This document shows, in pieces, positions 1 to 5,840 of a DNA stretch of 12,981 nucleotides. The notes under the pieces are model-generated. The model ran no database searches. It saw only the letters and a program-made list of their open reading frames with translations, and was not told the origin of the DNA. Source of the DNA: an uncultured Acetatifactor sp. (lineage in GTDB: Bacteria; Bacillota; Clostridia; Lachnospirales; Lachnospiraceae); the NCBI GenBank assembly GCA_910586775.1, contig CAJUJN010000108.1, positions 1-12,981 on the forward strand, in the 5' to 3' direction. Position 1 is the stretch's first letter, and the number at the start of each line of letters is the position of its first letter. The position numbers were made by a program, and so were the translations under genes.

Positions 1-183
1 GCAGAAGATCCCCTGCTGGAACCGGAAATGCCGTTTTACGAAGAAGGAGAGAATGGGTCTGCAAAAGCAGAATGGAACAAGCGGTACAAACTTGCCCGCA
101 GCTATCTGTACGGGAGTGGTCATGCTTTTTTCGATGGTGAATTTGAAAGAAAGAACACAAAACACAGTTTTACATACCGTTAA
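1..183 (+). CDS. C-terminal end of an unrecognised protein (5' end outside the window)
   Basis: Reading frame 1 is open from the first base to a TAA at 181-183, giving 60 residues. The fragment is rich in charged and aromatic residues and includes EWNKRYKLARSYLYGSGHAF followed by a basic tail. No family is recognised. The style (short, charged, aromatic) resembles accessory proteins of clostridial conjugative elements, which would fit the mobile-element scrap at 5750-6020, but this is only an impression. The stop lies about 30 bases before the abrupt start of a truncated ABC ATPase, so a rearrangement junction is probably close to this gene's 3' end. There is no visible terminator after the stop. 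Confidence 0.5.
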   Translation, partial: AEDPLLEPEMPFYEEGENGSAKAEWNKRYKLARSYLYGSGHAFFDGEFERKNTKHSFTYR

Positions 184-215
184 TACCGCTGTTTTAGGTA
201 GTTGCGGGGGCGGGG

Positions 216-473
216 CTATACTTTATGGATGAGGCGACCTCCAACGTGGATACCCGTACAGAAAAAGAGATTCAGGATGCCATGCGGCGGATCATGCAGA
301 ACCGTACCAGCATTGTAATCGCCCATCGCCTGTCAACGACCCGGGATTCGGATCTGATCGTTGTCATGGACCACGGCAGGATTGTGGAAAGCGGGAATCA
401 TGAGGAACTCCTTGGGGCAAAGGGGAAATATTACGAACTGTACATGACGCAGTATGCGGGATTTGCAACCTGA
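216..473 (+). pseudogene. 5'-truncated ABC transporter ATPase remnant (C-terminal end only)
   Basis: The frame encodes the end of a nucleotide-binding domain. It opens at the Walker B/D-loop, FMDEATSNVDTRTE, continues to the switch (H-loop) IVIAHRLSTTRDSD, and has the usual C-terminal GRIVESGNHEELL...YYELY of exporter-type ABC proteins with an N-terminal membrane domain. Walker A, Q-loop, the LSGGQ signature and the entire membrane domain are missing. An in-frame TAG at 195-197 rules out a longer reading. The normal family length is near 580 residues, against about 86 here. The ATG at 225 falls inside Walker B and has no ribosome binding site, so it is not a genuine start. The piece cannot hydrolyse ATP and is a deletion remnant; its breakpoint is around 198-219. 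Confidence 0.9.
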
Positions 474-557
474 GGCAGACAGAACTGAAAAATCCGGATC
501 AGAATAGAAAAGAAGAGTATTTATGAAAAAGTTTTTTCGGAATTTAAGCAAGAACTA

Positions 558-586
558 TTGATATAACCGATGTTTTCGGATATACT
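558..586 (+). promoter_or_regulatory. Sigma-A type promoter of the DUF4143 ATPase gene
   Basis: The -35 box TTGATA (558-563) and the -10 box TATACT (581-586) are separated by exactly 17 bases. Transcription would start near 593, leaving a 5' leader of about 20 bases with the ribosome binding site AGGAGGTGAT at 601-610, three bases before the ATG at 614. The promoter lies downstream of the ABC remnant, so the ATPase gene is an independent transcription unit. Confidence 0.8.
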
Positions 587-613
587 GGTGGTAAAATATC
601 AGGAGGTGATATT

Positions 614-1813
614 ATGATCGTCAGACCTTACTATATGGAACTGCTGAAAACCTACCGTGATGTATCGCTGGTGAAAATCCTCGCAGGTATTCGCCGCTGC
701 GGGAAATCTACGATTTTAGAAATGCTGCAGGACGATTTGATAAAAAGCGGCGTTCCTGCAGACCATATGATCAGCATGCGCTATACCTCCGAAGATTTTG
801 ACGATGGTATGACCGATAAGGATATGTACAACAGTATTAAAGAGAAAATGACTGATGGCGGGCGTTACTATCTTCTGCTTGATGAAGTACAGGAGATAAC
901 CGGCTGGGAGAAAGCTGTCAACAGCCTGTTGGAAAACGCCAATACGGATATTTATGTGACTGGCTCCAATTCCAGGTTAATGTCAGGCGAAATATCCACC
1001 TACCTGACAGGGCGGTATATCTCTATCCCTGTGTTTACACTGTCCCTGGCCGAATATATGGAATTCAAAAAGTCAAGCGGCCGCACGCCGAAAGAGCTGC
1101 TTATGGAATATATCCGAATGGGCGGCTTTCCCATCGTTGCGCTGAATAATTTCGACGAGAGCGCGGCGTACCAGATCGTCGAGGGCATTTACAGTTCCGT
1201 CATCACCAGCGATATAACGAAGCGGCACAATATCACAAACTTTGACCTGTTCAACCGTGTGGTAAAGTATATCGTTGAAAACGTCGGCAAAACCTTTTCT
1301 GCCAATGCCATCGTGAAGTTCCTGAAGAATGAAGGGCGTTCTCTCTCGGTGGAATCCGTCTACAACTATTTGGAATGGTTGGAAAAAGCCTTTGTGATTT
1401 ACCGCTGCCAGCGATACGATCTGCAGGGAAAATCCGTGCTGAAAACACAGGAGAAATTCTATCTGGCCGACGCTTCTCTCAAATACTGCATGATGGGTTT
1501 CAACCCGAAATCTGTTGCCGCCATGCTGGAAAACATCGTGTACTTCGAACTTTGCAGAAAGGGTTATAAGGTGTATATCGGCAAAAACGAAACAAAGGAG
1601 ATCGATTTTGCAGCGGTAAGGCGTGATGAACGTATCTATGTGCAGGTATGCCGCAATCTGCCGGAAGAATCCGATCGTGAGGTTGCCAACCTGCTGGAGA
1701 TCAGGGATCATTATCCCAAATATGTGGTGACGCTCGATGAGCTTGCAGGGGGCAATGTCAACGGCGTGAAAATCATGCACTTGGCGGACTTTTTGTTGAG
1801 TGAAAATTATTAA
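614..1813 (+). CDS. AAA-family ATP-binding protein with C-terminal DUF4143 domain
   Basis: This 399-residue cytoplasmic protein belongs to the bacterial AAA_14/DUF4143 group, whose cellular role is still poorly defined. The P-loop is GIRRCGKST (residues 25-33), Walker B is YYLLLDE (85-91), and a sensor-1-like TGSNS (116-120) is followed by the typical LTGRY (131-135). The C-terminal DUF4143 part carries a restriction-nuclease-like signature: ENIVYFEL, then EIDF, then YVQVC (about residues 305-347). This pattern is normal for the family and need not imply nuclease activity. Length and motifs indicate an intact gene. The start is secured by a near-perfect AGGAGGTGAT and a consensus promoter upstream. 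A short piece of a second, degraded member of the same family lies at 3439-3519, so these genes have been present more than once at this locus. Confidence 0.93.
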   Translation: MIVRPYYMELLKTYRDVSLVKILAGIRRCGKSTILEMLQDDLIKSGVPADHMISMRYTSEDFDDGMTDKDMYNSIKEKMTDGGRYYLLLDEVQEITGWEKAVNSLLENANTDIYVTGSNSRLMSGEISTYLTGRYISIPVFTLSLAEYMEFKKSSGRTPKELLMEYIRMGGFPIVALNNFDESAAYQIVEGIYSSVITSDITKRHNITNFDLFNRVVKYIVENVGKTFSANAIVKFLKNEGRSLSVESVYNYLEWLEKAFVIYRCQRYDLQGKSVLKTQEKFYLADASLKYCMMGFNPKSVAAMLENIVYFELCRKGYKVYIGKNETKEIDFAAVRRDERIYVQVCRNLPEESDREVANLLEIRDHYPKYVVTLDELAGGNVNGVKIMHLADFLLSENY

Positions 1814-1821
1814 AAATTTGG

Positions 1822-1830
1822 TGGTATAAT
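1822..1830 (+). promoter_or_regulatory. Extended -10 promoter for the VCBS-like protein gene
   Basis: TGG followed by TATAAT (1825-1830) is a perfect -10 with the TGn extension. No good -35 box is present at 16-18 bases. It sits nine bases after the ATPase stop codon and about 55 bases upstream of the next start codon. Confidence 0.6.
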
Positions 1831-1884
1831 TTTATTGTTGCCAACAGCGTTACATCGGGCTTCCATGAATGAAAGGATGTTTCC

Positions 1885-2526
1885 ATGAAAAACAGAAGGA
1901 ACATAACAGGAATCCTGCTTGCAATAGTCTCTGCCGTCTTATTTTTCATTTTCAGTTCCGGAGATGAGAGCGGGAGGACGGATGCCATGCTTCCATTTCA
2001 TACACTGGTTAAAGCAGAGTGGAAAAAATTTATCGATGATGCCATAGCGCAGGAAGAAGGAGATTTACGTTTTATCAAGCTGGAACAGATTGCGGGAATC
2101 CAGTGCTGTACCTTTGAAATTGGAGAACTGAACAGTGGTTTTCGGAGAAAGAATAATGGGTATCACATAATTATAGAGGGTGAATGGGACGGAACTGAAG
2201 TTCCGCTACAGCATCTGTTTATTCCATTTACCGAGATAGAAATGGCAGATTTAGGTGCGTCTGAAAGCTACTATATAGAGAACGTAGATATCAACTTTGA
2301 CGGAACACCGGATCTGCTGATTCATGAAGGCTTTTCCGGCGGGAGCGGAGGAAGCTGGAATAATTACCGCGCTATTGTATGGGATAGGAAGTCCGGGCAG
2401 TTTGTCTATTACCCCTCTTTTCCGGAACAGCTTGCTTTTCTGGAATTTGACAGGCAAAATAAGCTCCCCATCCAGCCGGCAATTGCAATCGTGAACGGCT
2501 CACCTTTAAGACACCGCAAAAAGTAA
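1885..2526 (+). CDS. Membrane-anchored VCBS/FG-GAP-like extracellular protein, probably with an altered C-terminus
   Basis: The 213-residue product begins with a basic stretch and a hydrophobic segment (about residues 8-25, ending FFIFSS). It therefore looks like an uncleaved signal anchor, since there is no lipobox cysteine. The central NVDINFDGTPDLLIHEGFSG (about 133-152) is the Asp/Asn-rich calcium-loop type motif of FG-GAP/VCBS-like bacterial surface proteins, followed by the aromatic FVYYPSFPEQL segment usual for this group. The role of such proteins is unknown. AAAGGA at 1872-1877, seven bases before the ATG, supports the start. The last 20 residues (after FDRQNKL, base 2463 onward) become basic and low in family character. 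I suspect that a junction or frameshift replaced the original tail, but cannot prove it. Confidence 0.7.
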   Translation: MKNRRNITGILLAIVSAVLFFIFSSGDESGRTDAMLPFHTLVKAEWKKFIDDAIAQEEGDLRFIKLEQIAGIQCCTFEIGELNSGFRRKNNGYHIIIEGEWDGTEVPLQHLFIPFTEIEMADLGASESYYIENVDINFDGTPDLLIHEGFSGGSGGSWNNYRAIVWDRKSGQFVYYPSFPEQLAFLEFDRQNKLPIQPAIAIVNGSPLRHRKK

Positions 2527-2551
2527 CCTGCATAGGTGTATACGTCAATGC

Positions 2552-2560
2552 TGTTATACT
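2552..2560 (+). promoter_or_regulatory. Extended -10 promoter of the PhzF-family gene
   Basis: TGT followed by TATACT (2555-2560) forms a TGn-extended -10 element 30 bases before the ATG at 2590. No clear -35 box is seen. Most of the -10 hexamer lies inside the 32-bp repeat that recurs at 5124-5155, but the TG extension is not conserved in that copy. Confidence 0.5.
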
Positions 2561-2587
2561 GGAAAATTCGGATTATATGGAGAAATA
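2556..2587 (+). repeat. 32-bp direct repeat, copy A (PhzF leader)
   Basis: This stretch, from ATACTGG to GAGAAATA, recurs base for base at 5124-5155. It covers part of the -10 box, the leader and the GGAG ribosome binding site of the intact PhzF gene. It is a marker of locus duplication rather than a mobile element end. Confidence 0.9.
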
Positions 2588-2589
2588 AA

Positions 2590-3438
2590 ATGGTTGATAT
2601 ATATGCAGCGGCCGCTTTCAGCAAAGACAATAAGGGTGGGAACAGGGCAGGAGTGGTTTTGGGCAGATCAGAGTTGACTTCTGTTCAAAAAGCAGCAATA
2701 GCAAAAGAAATGGGATATTCTGAAACTGCTTTTGTGTTGGATTCCGACAAGGCAGATTATAAGCTGCAATATTTTACACCAACAGAAGAAGTCCCACTGT
2801 GCGGCCATGCCACAATAGCAGCATTTTCTACCCTTAAACTGCTGAGTATGTTAGATAAACCAGAATATACCATAGAGACAGAAGCCGGGATTCTCAATAT
2901 TTACATAAAAGAGGACAGCCTGATACTGATGGAGCAGAATTGTCCGGCATATCTTAAAATTTTGGATTCAGATATTTTTACGGGATGCATACAAAAGGGT
3001 TTTATAGACCACAGATTTCCGATACAGATAGTTTCTACGGGGCTGAATGACATTATGCTTCCTGTTGATTCGGCAGAGCATTTAAAACGGTTATCTCCTG
3101 ATTTTGAAAGGATAGCAAATATGACCAAAGAGAAGGAGGCAGTTGGGGTTCATGCTTTTACCCTGATCAAAGAATCAGATGTAACAGCTATATGCAGGAA
3201 TTTTGCTCCATTGTATGGAATTAATGAAGAGTCGGCAACTGGCACAGCAAGCTGCGCTTTGGCATGTTACCTTTTCAAATACTATAAGCAACAGCCGCAG
3301 TATGTTTTTGAACAGGGGCACAATATGGGAGAAATCTCACGAATTGTTGTAAATATTTTATATCATGAGAATGTAATTGATTCTGTTTTTGTTGGTGGGT
3401 ATGGACATATGCTTGGGAAGAAATCTCTGCCGGTGTAA
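2590..3438 (+). CDS. PhzF family phenazine-biosynthesis-like isomerase/epimerase
   Basis: The 282-residue product matches the DapF-like double-barrel PhzF family, known for acid/base isomerisation in phenazine synthesis; most members have unknown substrates. Visible family signatures are NRAGVVL (18-24), the SETAFV motif with the catalytic-type Glu45, YFTPTEEVPLCGHAT (61-75), EESATGTA (213-220, the counterpart of EDPATGSA) and EQGHNMG (241-247). Length is normal and there is no frameshift. ATG 2590 is chosen over the upstream reading from 2536 because GGAG (2579-2582) lies seven bases before it and the conserved N-terminal strand VDIYAAAAF begins there. It is not clearly in an operon with its neighbours. 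Parts of its leader and 3' end recur, fused, at 5124-5183. Confidence 0.93.
   Translation: MVDIYAAAAFSKDNKGGNRAGVVLGRSELTSVQKAAIAKEMGYSETAFVLDSDKADYKLQYFTPTEEVPLCGHATIAAFSTLKLLSMLDKPEYTIETEAGILNIYIKEDSLILMEQNCPAYLKILDSDIFTGCIQKGFIDHRFPIQIVSTGLNDIMLPVDSAEHLKRLSPDFERIANMTKEKEAVGVHAFTLIKESDVTAICRNFAPLYGINEESATGTASCALACYLFKYYKQQPQYVFEQGHNMGEISRIVVNILYHENVIDSVFVGGYGHMLGKKSLPV
3379..3406 (+). repeat. 28-bp direct repeat, copy A (PhzF 3' coding end)
   Basis: The bases encoding DSVFVGGYG of the PhzF protein recur at 5156-5183 with one substitution (GTT to GTC, silent for Val). In the second copy this block directly abuts the leader repeat. Confidence 0.9.
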
Positions 3439-3519
3439 GGGATTTTAGCGGATGAGAAGTCAAAGTATCTGATTGACCTGTACCGGGAATTGTACCTGAA
3501 GGATATCCTTACAATATAA
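3439..3519 (+). pseudogene. Fragment of a second AAA/DUF4143-type ATPase
   Basis: Directly after the PhzF stop, a 26-codon frame ends at TAA 3517-3519 and contains DEKSKYLIDLYRELYLKDIL. This matches the segment that AAA_14/DUF4143 ATPases carry between the ATPase core and the DUF4143 part, typically a YL-x-x-L-[FY]-x-E-x-Y-L-x-DI pattern. Nothing resembling the flanking domains is present on either side. It is not a copy of the equivalent region of the intact ATPase at 614-1813, so it derives from a different family member. The assignment rests on a short motif only. Confidence 0.65.
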
Positions 3520-3758
3520 AATTCACATTAAAGTTTTCCTCCCTGTTGTGACGAACCGATCCGCATTGTCAGCTGACTGAAAGATGGTTCGGTCGGATAT
3601 TTTTATGTGCCTGGCTGATGTGTGCTCTGACAGGCAGCAGGAAGAGTACAGCTGATAAAAAGCAGATGTAACCATTGACATTACAATTTCAAGCAGGTTT
3701 ACCATAGCAATACATATTTTTGCCTGTATTGATGTTTTTGGAAAGGATTATAAGATAG
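3520..3758. other. Non-coding AT-rich stretch with an imperfect hairpin
   Basis: No gene is supported here. Two mutually competing pairings are visible: CGAACC (3552-3557) with GGTTCG (3586-3591), and ATCCG (3560-3564) with CGGAT (3594-3598). The second is followed by an AT-rich TATTTTTAT. A 10-bp palindrome, GTCAGCTGAC, lies in the loop (3568-3577). This could be an old terminator or attenuator separated from its gene. A TTGACA at 3674-3679 lacks a convincing -10 partner. Confidence 0.35.
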
Positions 3759-3908
3759 AACGAATGTAATGCGCTTATGGAAGAAAAGCGCAGAATATAT
3801 GGCAGGAATTATGAAGAACCGACAGGCAGGGCAATGATTACCAAGGGGTACAATCTGCCATGCAGCTATGTGATACACACAGTCGGACCAATTATTTCAG
3901 GGCGGCTG
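3759..3908 (+). pseudogene. Macrodomain (ADP-ribosyl hydrolase type) fragment
   Basis: An open frame following TAG 3756-3758 encodes EEPTGRAMITKGYNLPCSYV, then IHTVGPIISGRL. This is the characteristic middle of the macrodomain proteins that are genetically linked to class M sirtuins in Firmicutes and fungi. The N-terminal ADP-ribose-binding part (the NAAN / GGGGVDGAIH region) and the whole C-terminal half are absent. After GRL the sequence switches directly into sirtuin sequence in another frame. The normal length is near 260 residues, against about 50 here. A macrodomain gene beside a SirTM gene is the known arrangement, so a deletion spanning the 3' part of one and the 5' part of the other explains the fusion. 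It cannot be functional. Confidence 0.85.
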
Positions 3909-4440
3909 CAGAAAATTTTGTGCTGACTACGAATGTGGATCACCAGTTCCAGCTTGCGGGTTTTGATAAAAAAGAATTTTTTACACACAGGGCGATTATG
4001 GATTATGGCAATGCAGCGAGCCATGTCACCAGAAGACCTATGATAATGAAGAAGCAGTAAGACAGATGATAGAGCAGCAAAAGGATATGAAAGTGACAAC
4101 GGAGTTGATACCGCATTGCCCTGTGTGTGGAAAACCTGTGAGTATGAATTTAAGATGTGATGATACTTTTGTGCAGGATAATGGATGGTATGAGGCAAAC
4201 CAAAGGTACAGTGACTTTGTACGCAGGCATGAAAAACTGCATATTTTGTATCTTGAATTAGGAGTCGGGGCAAATACGCCGGTAATTATAAAATTTCCTT
4301 TTTGGAGGGCAACTGCACAGAATGAAAAAGCTGTTTATGCGTGTATCAATTTTGGGGAGGCATCATGTCCAAAAGAGATAGAAAAACAGTCGATCTGTAT
4401 TGATGAAGATATAAAGAAAGTTCTGTCTGCATTGGTATAG
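3908..4440 (+). pseudogene. Class M sirtuin (SirTM) remnant, 5'-truncated and frameshifted
   Basis: SirTM enzymes ADP-ribosylate a lipoylated GcvH-like carrier, and the partner macrodomain reverses this (established for staphylococcal and streptococcal homologues). Here the first frame gives ENFVLTTNVDHQFQLAGFDK. After a T6 run (3977-3982) the sequence continues in the next frame as TQGDYGLWQCSEPCHQKTYD and on through RCDDTFVQD and LELGVGANTPVIIKFPFW to the TAG at 4438-4440. Adding one T would give an uninterrupted protein from 3908 on. The four zinc cysteines are codons 4012, 4024, 4117 and 4126. The N-terminal Rossmann part with the GAG NAD-binding motif is missing. The ATG at 4066 lies inside the family sequence and is not a real start. 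No lipoate ligase or GcvH-L gene is visible nearby. Confidence 0.9.
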
Positions 4441-4512
4441 CGAACGTATCAGCAGTTTAACAAAATGAAGACTTCCTGTCATAAAAAGTGAGATGATTTA
4501 TTCGTAGATATG

Positions 4513-4521
4513 TGATAGAAT
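4513..4521 (+). promoter_or_regulatory. Probable extended -10 promoter of the 177-residue protein gene
   Basis: TGA followed by TAGAAT (4516-4521) gives a TGn-extended -10 about 55 bases before the preferred start at 4576. The -35 region is not recognisable. Confidence 0.4.
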
Positions 4522-4575
4522 CATTTCAGGTAATAGAATCGGAATTTTATGGAGAGTTACGAAGGAGCAAAAATT

Positions 4576-5109
4576 ATGAGACAGGACGTAGAGCAAATCA
4601 TTAACAATACTAAAATTGATGAAACGAAACTGCAGGAGGCTATGAGAATTATAGACAGGGCTGCCCGTATCATGGAGGAATGCTGTTATGATACTGACAC
4701 TAAAGCGAAAGAAAAACTCATTGCATTGCAAACATTGCAAAACGAGCTTCGGGAACTGACAGGGAAAGAGAATTATGATATAATAGAAGTCAATGAATAC
4801 TGGTCTTACACCAGCCTGGAGACTAAAGCAACAGAGGCGCTTATGCAGGAGCCTTTTAGAGTCGGATTGCCAGAGGAAGCCCTGAGGGAACTGATTACAG
4901 AAATTTTCCGGTCAGGACATCTGGAGAAAGAGGCGTTGCTTGATTTCTGGACGGATTTTCTGGAGATGGAGACGGGAATAGATGAGGTTATGGATTATCT
5001 GTTCAATGAAAACGATAAAGGGGAGATTGTGTATGCGTCCGTTGATGAAGTAATGGAGCGGATACGCAGAGGAAAGGCTTTGGCAGAAGAAAATGTTATT
5101 CTCCTGTGA
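4576..5109 (+). CDS. Conserved-looking hypothetical protein, function unknown
   Basis: The 177-residue soluble product starts MRQDVEQIINNTKIDETKL and is acidic and strongly helical in appearance. It has no signal peptide, membrane segment or cysteine motif suggesting catalysis. A central YWSYTSLETKATEALMQEP and an acidic C-terminal half (FWTDFLEMETGIDEVMDYLF) are its most distinctive stretches. I do not recognise a family. The start at 4576 is preferred over an in-frame ATG at 4549 because AAGGAG (4562-4567) lies eight bases before it; the upstream ATG has no comparable site. The frame is clean and codon use looks normal, so this is probably a real gene among the surrounding debris. It ends 14 bases before the deleted PhzF copy. 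Confidence 0.75.
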   Translation: MRQDVEQIINNTKIDETKLQEAMRIIDRAARIMEECCYDTDTKAKEKLIALQTLQNELRELTGKENYDIIEVNEYWSYTSLETKATEALMQEPFRVGLPEEALRELITEIFRSGHLEKEALLDFWTDFLEMETGIDEVMDYLFNENDKGEIVYASVDEVMERIRRGKALAEENVILL

Positions 5110-5123
5110 CCTGAAAACTTCAA

Positions 5124-5155
5124 ATACTGGAAAATTCGGATTATATGGAGAAATA
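5124..5155 (+). repeat. 32-bp direct repeat, copy B
   Basis: Identical over 32 bases to 2556-2587. In this copy the ATG that should follow the leader is lost and replaced by the 3' end of the PhzF sequence. Confidence 0.9.
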
Positions 5156-5183
5156 GATTCTGTTTTTGTCGGTGGGTATGGAC
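5156..5183 (+). repeat. 28-bp direct repeat, copy B
   Basis: Matches 3379-3406 in 27 of 28 positions. Beyond base 5183 the two loci diverge completely. Confidence 0.9.
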
Positions 5184-5230
5184 TGGCCAGGTATTTTTTT
5201 GGCAGCTGCAGGCTGGCAAAGAGTGCATGA

Positions 5231-5323
5231 ACACTGGCAAAGATATATAAAGAGTTGGGCGCATCTGCCGACGAGATTTTAGAAATAAGAAATACAGGAA
5301 ATGGAGAGGCTGACGGGAAATGA
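5231..5323 (+). pseudogene. C-terminal remnant of a Cro/CI (XRE)-type regulator
   Basis: The frame after TGA 5228-5230 reads TLAKIYKELGASADEILEI and continues to a TGA at 5321-5323. The pattern TLxKIxKxLGxSxDEIL is the usual last helix of Cro/CI-type helix-turn-helix domains. The DNA-binding helices are absent. In another frame, just upstream, QAGKECMN could be the preceding turn, which would imply a frameshift near 5233. The stop overlaps the ATG of the ion channel remnant (ATGA), so the two were probably once a regulator-channel operon. Confidence 0.6.
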
Positions 5324-5735
5324 GAAAACGAATATTTGAGATCATAGAACTGTCGAATGGAGATGACAGATTAAGCAGTGTTTATGATGTGCTTATGATG
5401 TGTACCATTGTAATCAGCCTTATTCCTCTGGCGTTCAAGGACATAAATGCTTTGTTTTTAACAATAGACTATGTAACCGCTGGAATTTTTGTTTTGGATT
5501 ATCTGCTGCGTTTCATAACGGCAGATTATAAACTGGGAGCAGTGCAAAAAAGTAAAAAAACGTACAATAATCCGGGGGCAGCTTTTTGTTATTTATCCCT
5601 TTACGCCTATGGCTGTCATTGACCTGTTAGCTGTTCTTTATTTATTGGGCTACCGTAAGCCTTACGACTATGGGTTACGGAGACATATACCCGGTTTCTA
5701 CTATTGGGAGTGTCGTGACTATGCTTTCATCTATG
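5320..5735 (+). pseudogene. Broken voltage-gated-type potassium channel gene
   Basis: The first frame (5320 to about 5584) encodes a cytoplasmic N-terminus, a first membrane helix (VLMMCTIVISLIPLAF) and a second (TIDYVTAGIFVLDYLLRFI) followed by TADYKLG, as in bacterial six-helix ion transporters. At the T5 run 5583-5587 the continuation moves one frame (FVIYPFTPMAVIDLLAVL). At about 5640-5646 it jumps, in the third frame, to WATVSLTTMGYGDIYPVSTI, the pore helix and selectivity filter. About 100 residues (third helix to the start of the pore) are deleted, and the last helix is lost after VVTMLSS. Intact relatives are roughly 250-280 residues. The gene cannot make a channel. Confidence 0.9.
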
Positions 5736-5749
5736 ATTAAGGACAAGGT

Positions 5750-5839
5750 TAGCCAAAGCAAAGGAACAGGCAAAACTGCCGACAGTTGCCGAGGGAAAAC
5801 AGCACAGAACCCACAGCAAAGGAAAGGGGGATATGGTAC
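5750..5839 (+). pseudogene. Possible C-terminus of a conjugative-element protein
   Basis: A frame that begins after a TGA at 5736-5738 reads AKAKEQAKLPTVAEGKQHRT and ends at a TGA just before the next ATG. Highly charged Lys/Gln/Glu tails of this kind are common at the ends of clostridial mobilisation proteins, and the next gene is of the same provenance. The assignment is based on composition and context only. Confidence 0.35.
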
Positions 5840-5840
5840 T

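Larger units (their letters stand above)
5124..5183 (+). pseudogene. Internally deleted second copy of the PhzF locus
   Basis: Bases 5124-5155 are identical to the PhzF leader at 2556-2587. Bases 5156-5183 match the PhzF 3' coding end at 3379-3406 with one mismatch. The two blocks abut exactly, so about 790 bp corresponding to nearly the whole PhzF coding sequence are missing. The remaining frame reads DSVFVGGYG and then runs on into unrelated sequence to a TGA at 5228-5230. The event implies a past duplication of the PhzF region followed by a deletion, or an ancestral pair of related genes. Confidence 0.85.

Noticed and set aside
215..225. 11-base match between 215-225 and 6009-6019 (GCTATACTTTA) as a possible junction repeat
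   Set aside because: It is too short and AT-rich to mean anything without comparison genomes, although both copies lie near truncated genes.
523..561. 12-codon peptide MKKFFRNLSKNY before the ATPase promoter
   Set aside because: It has no convincing ribosome binding site, and the next promoter overlaps its end; nothing else supports translation.
1073..1780. Long open frame (235 codons) on the minus strand inside the DUF4143 ATPase gene
   Set aside because: It is a codon-bias shadow of a clearly conserved plus-strand gene, has no ribosome binding site and no family character.
4066..4440. Independent 124-residue zinc-binding protein starting at ATG 4066
   Set aside because: The frame is family-consistent sirtuin sequence well upstream of this ATG, so the ATG is internal to a frameshifted sirtuin.
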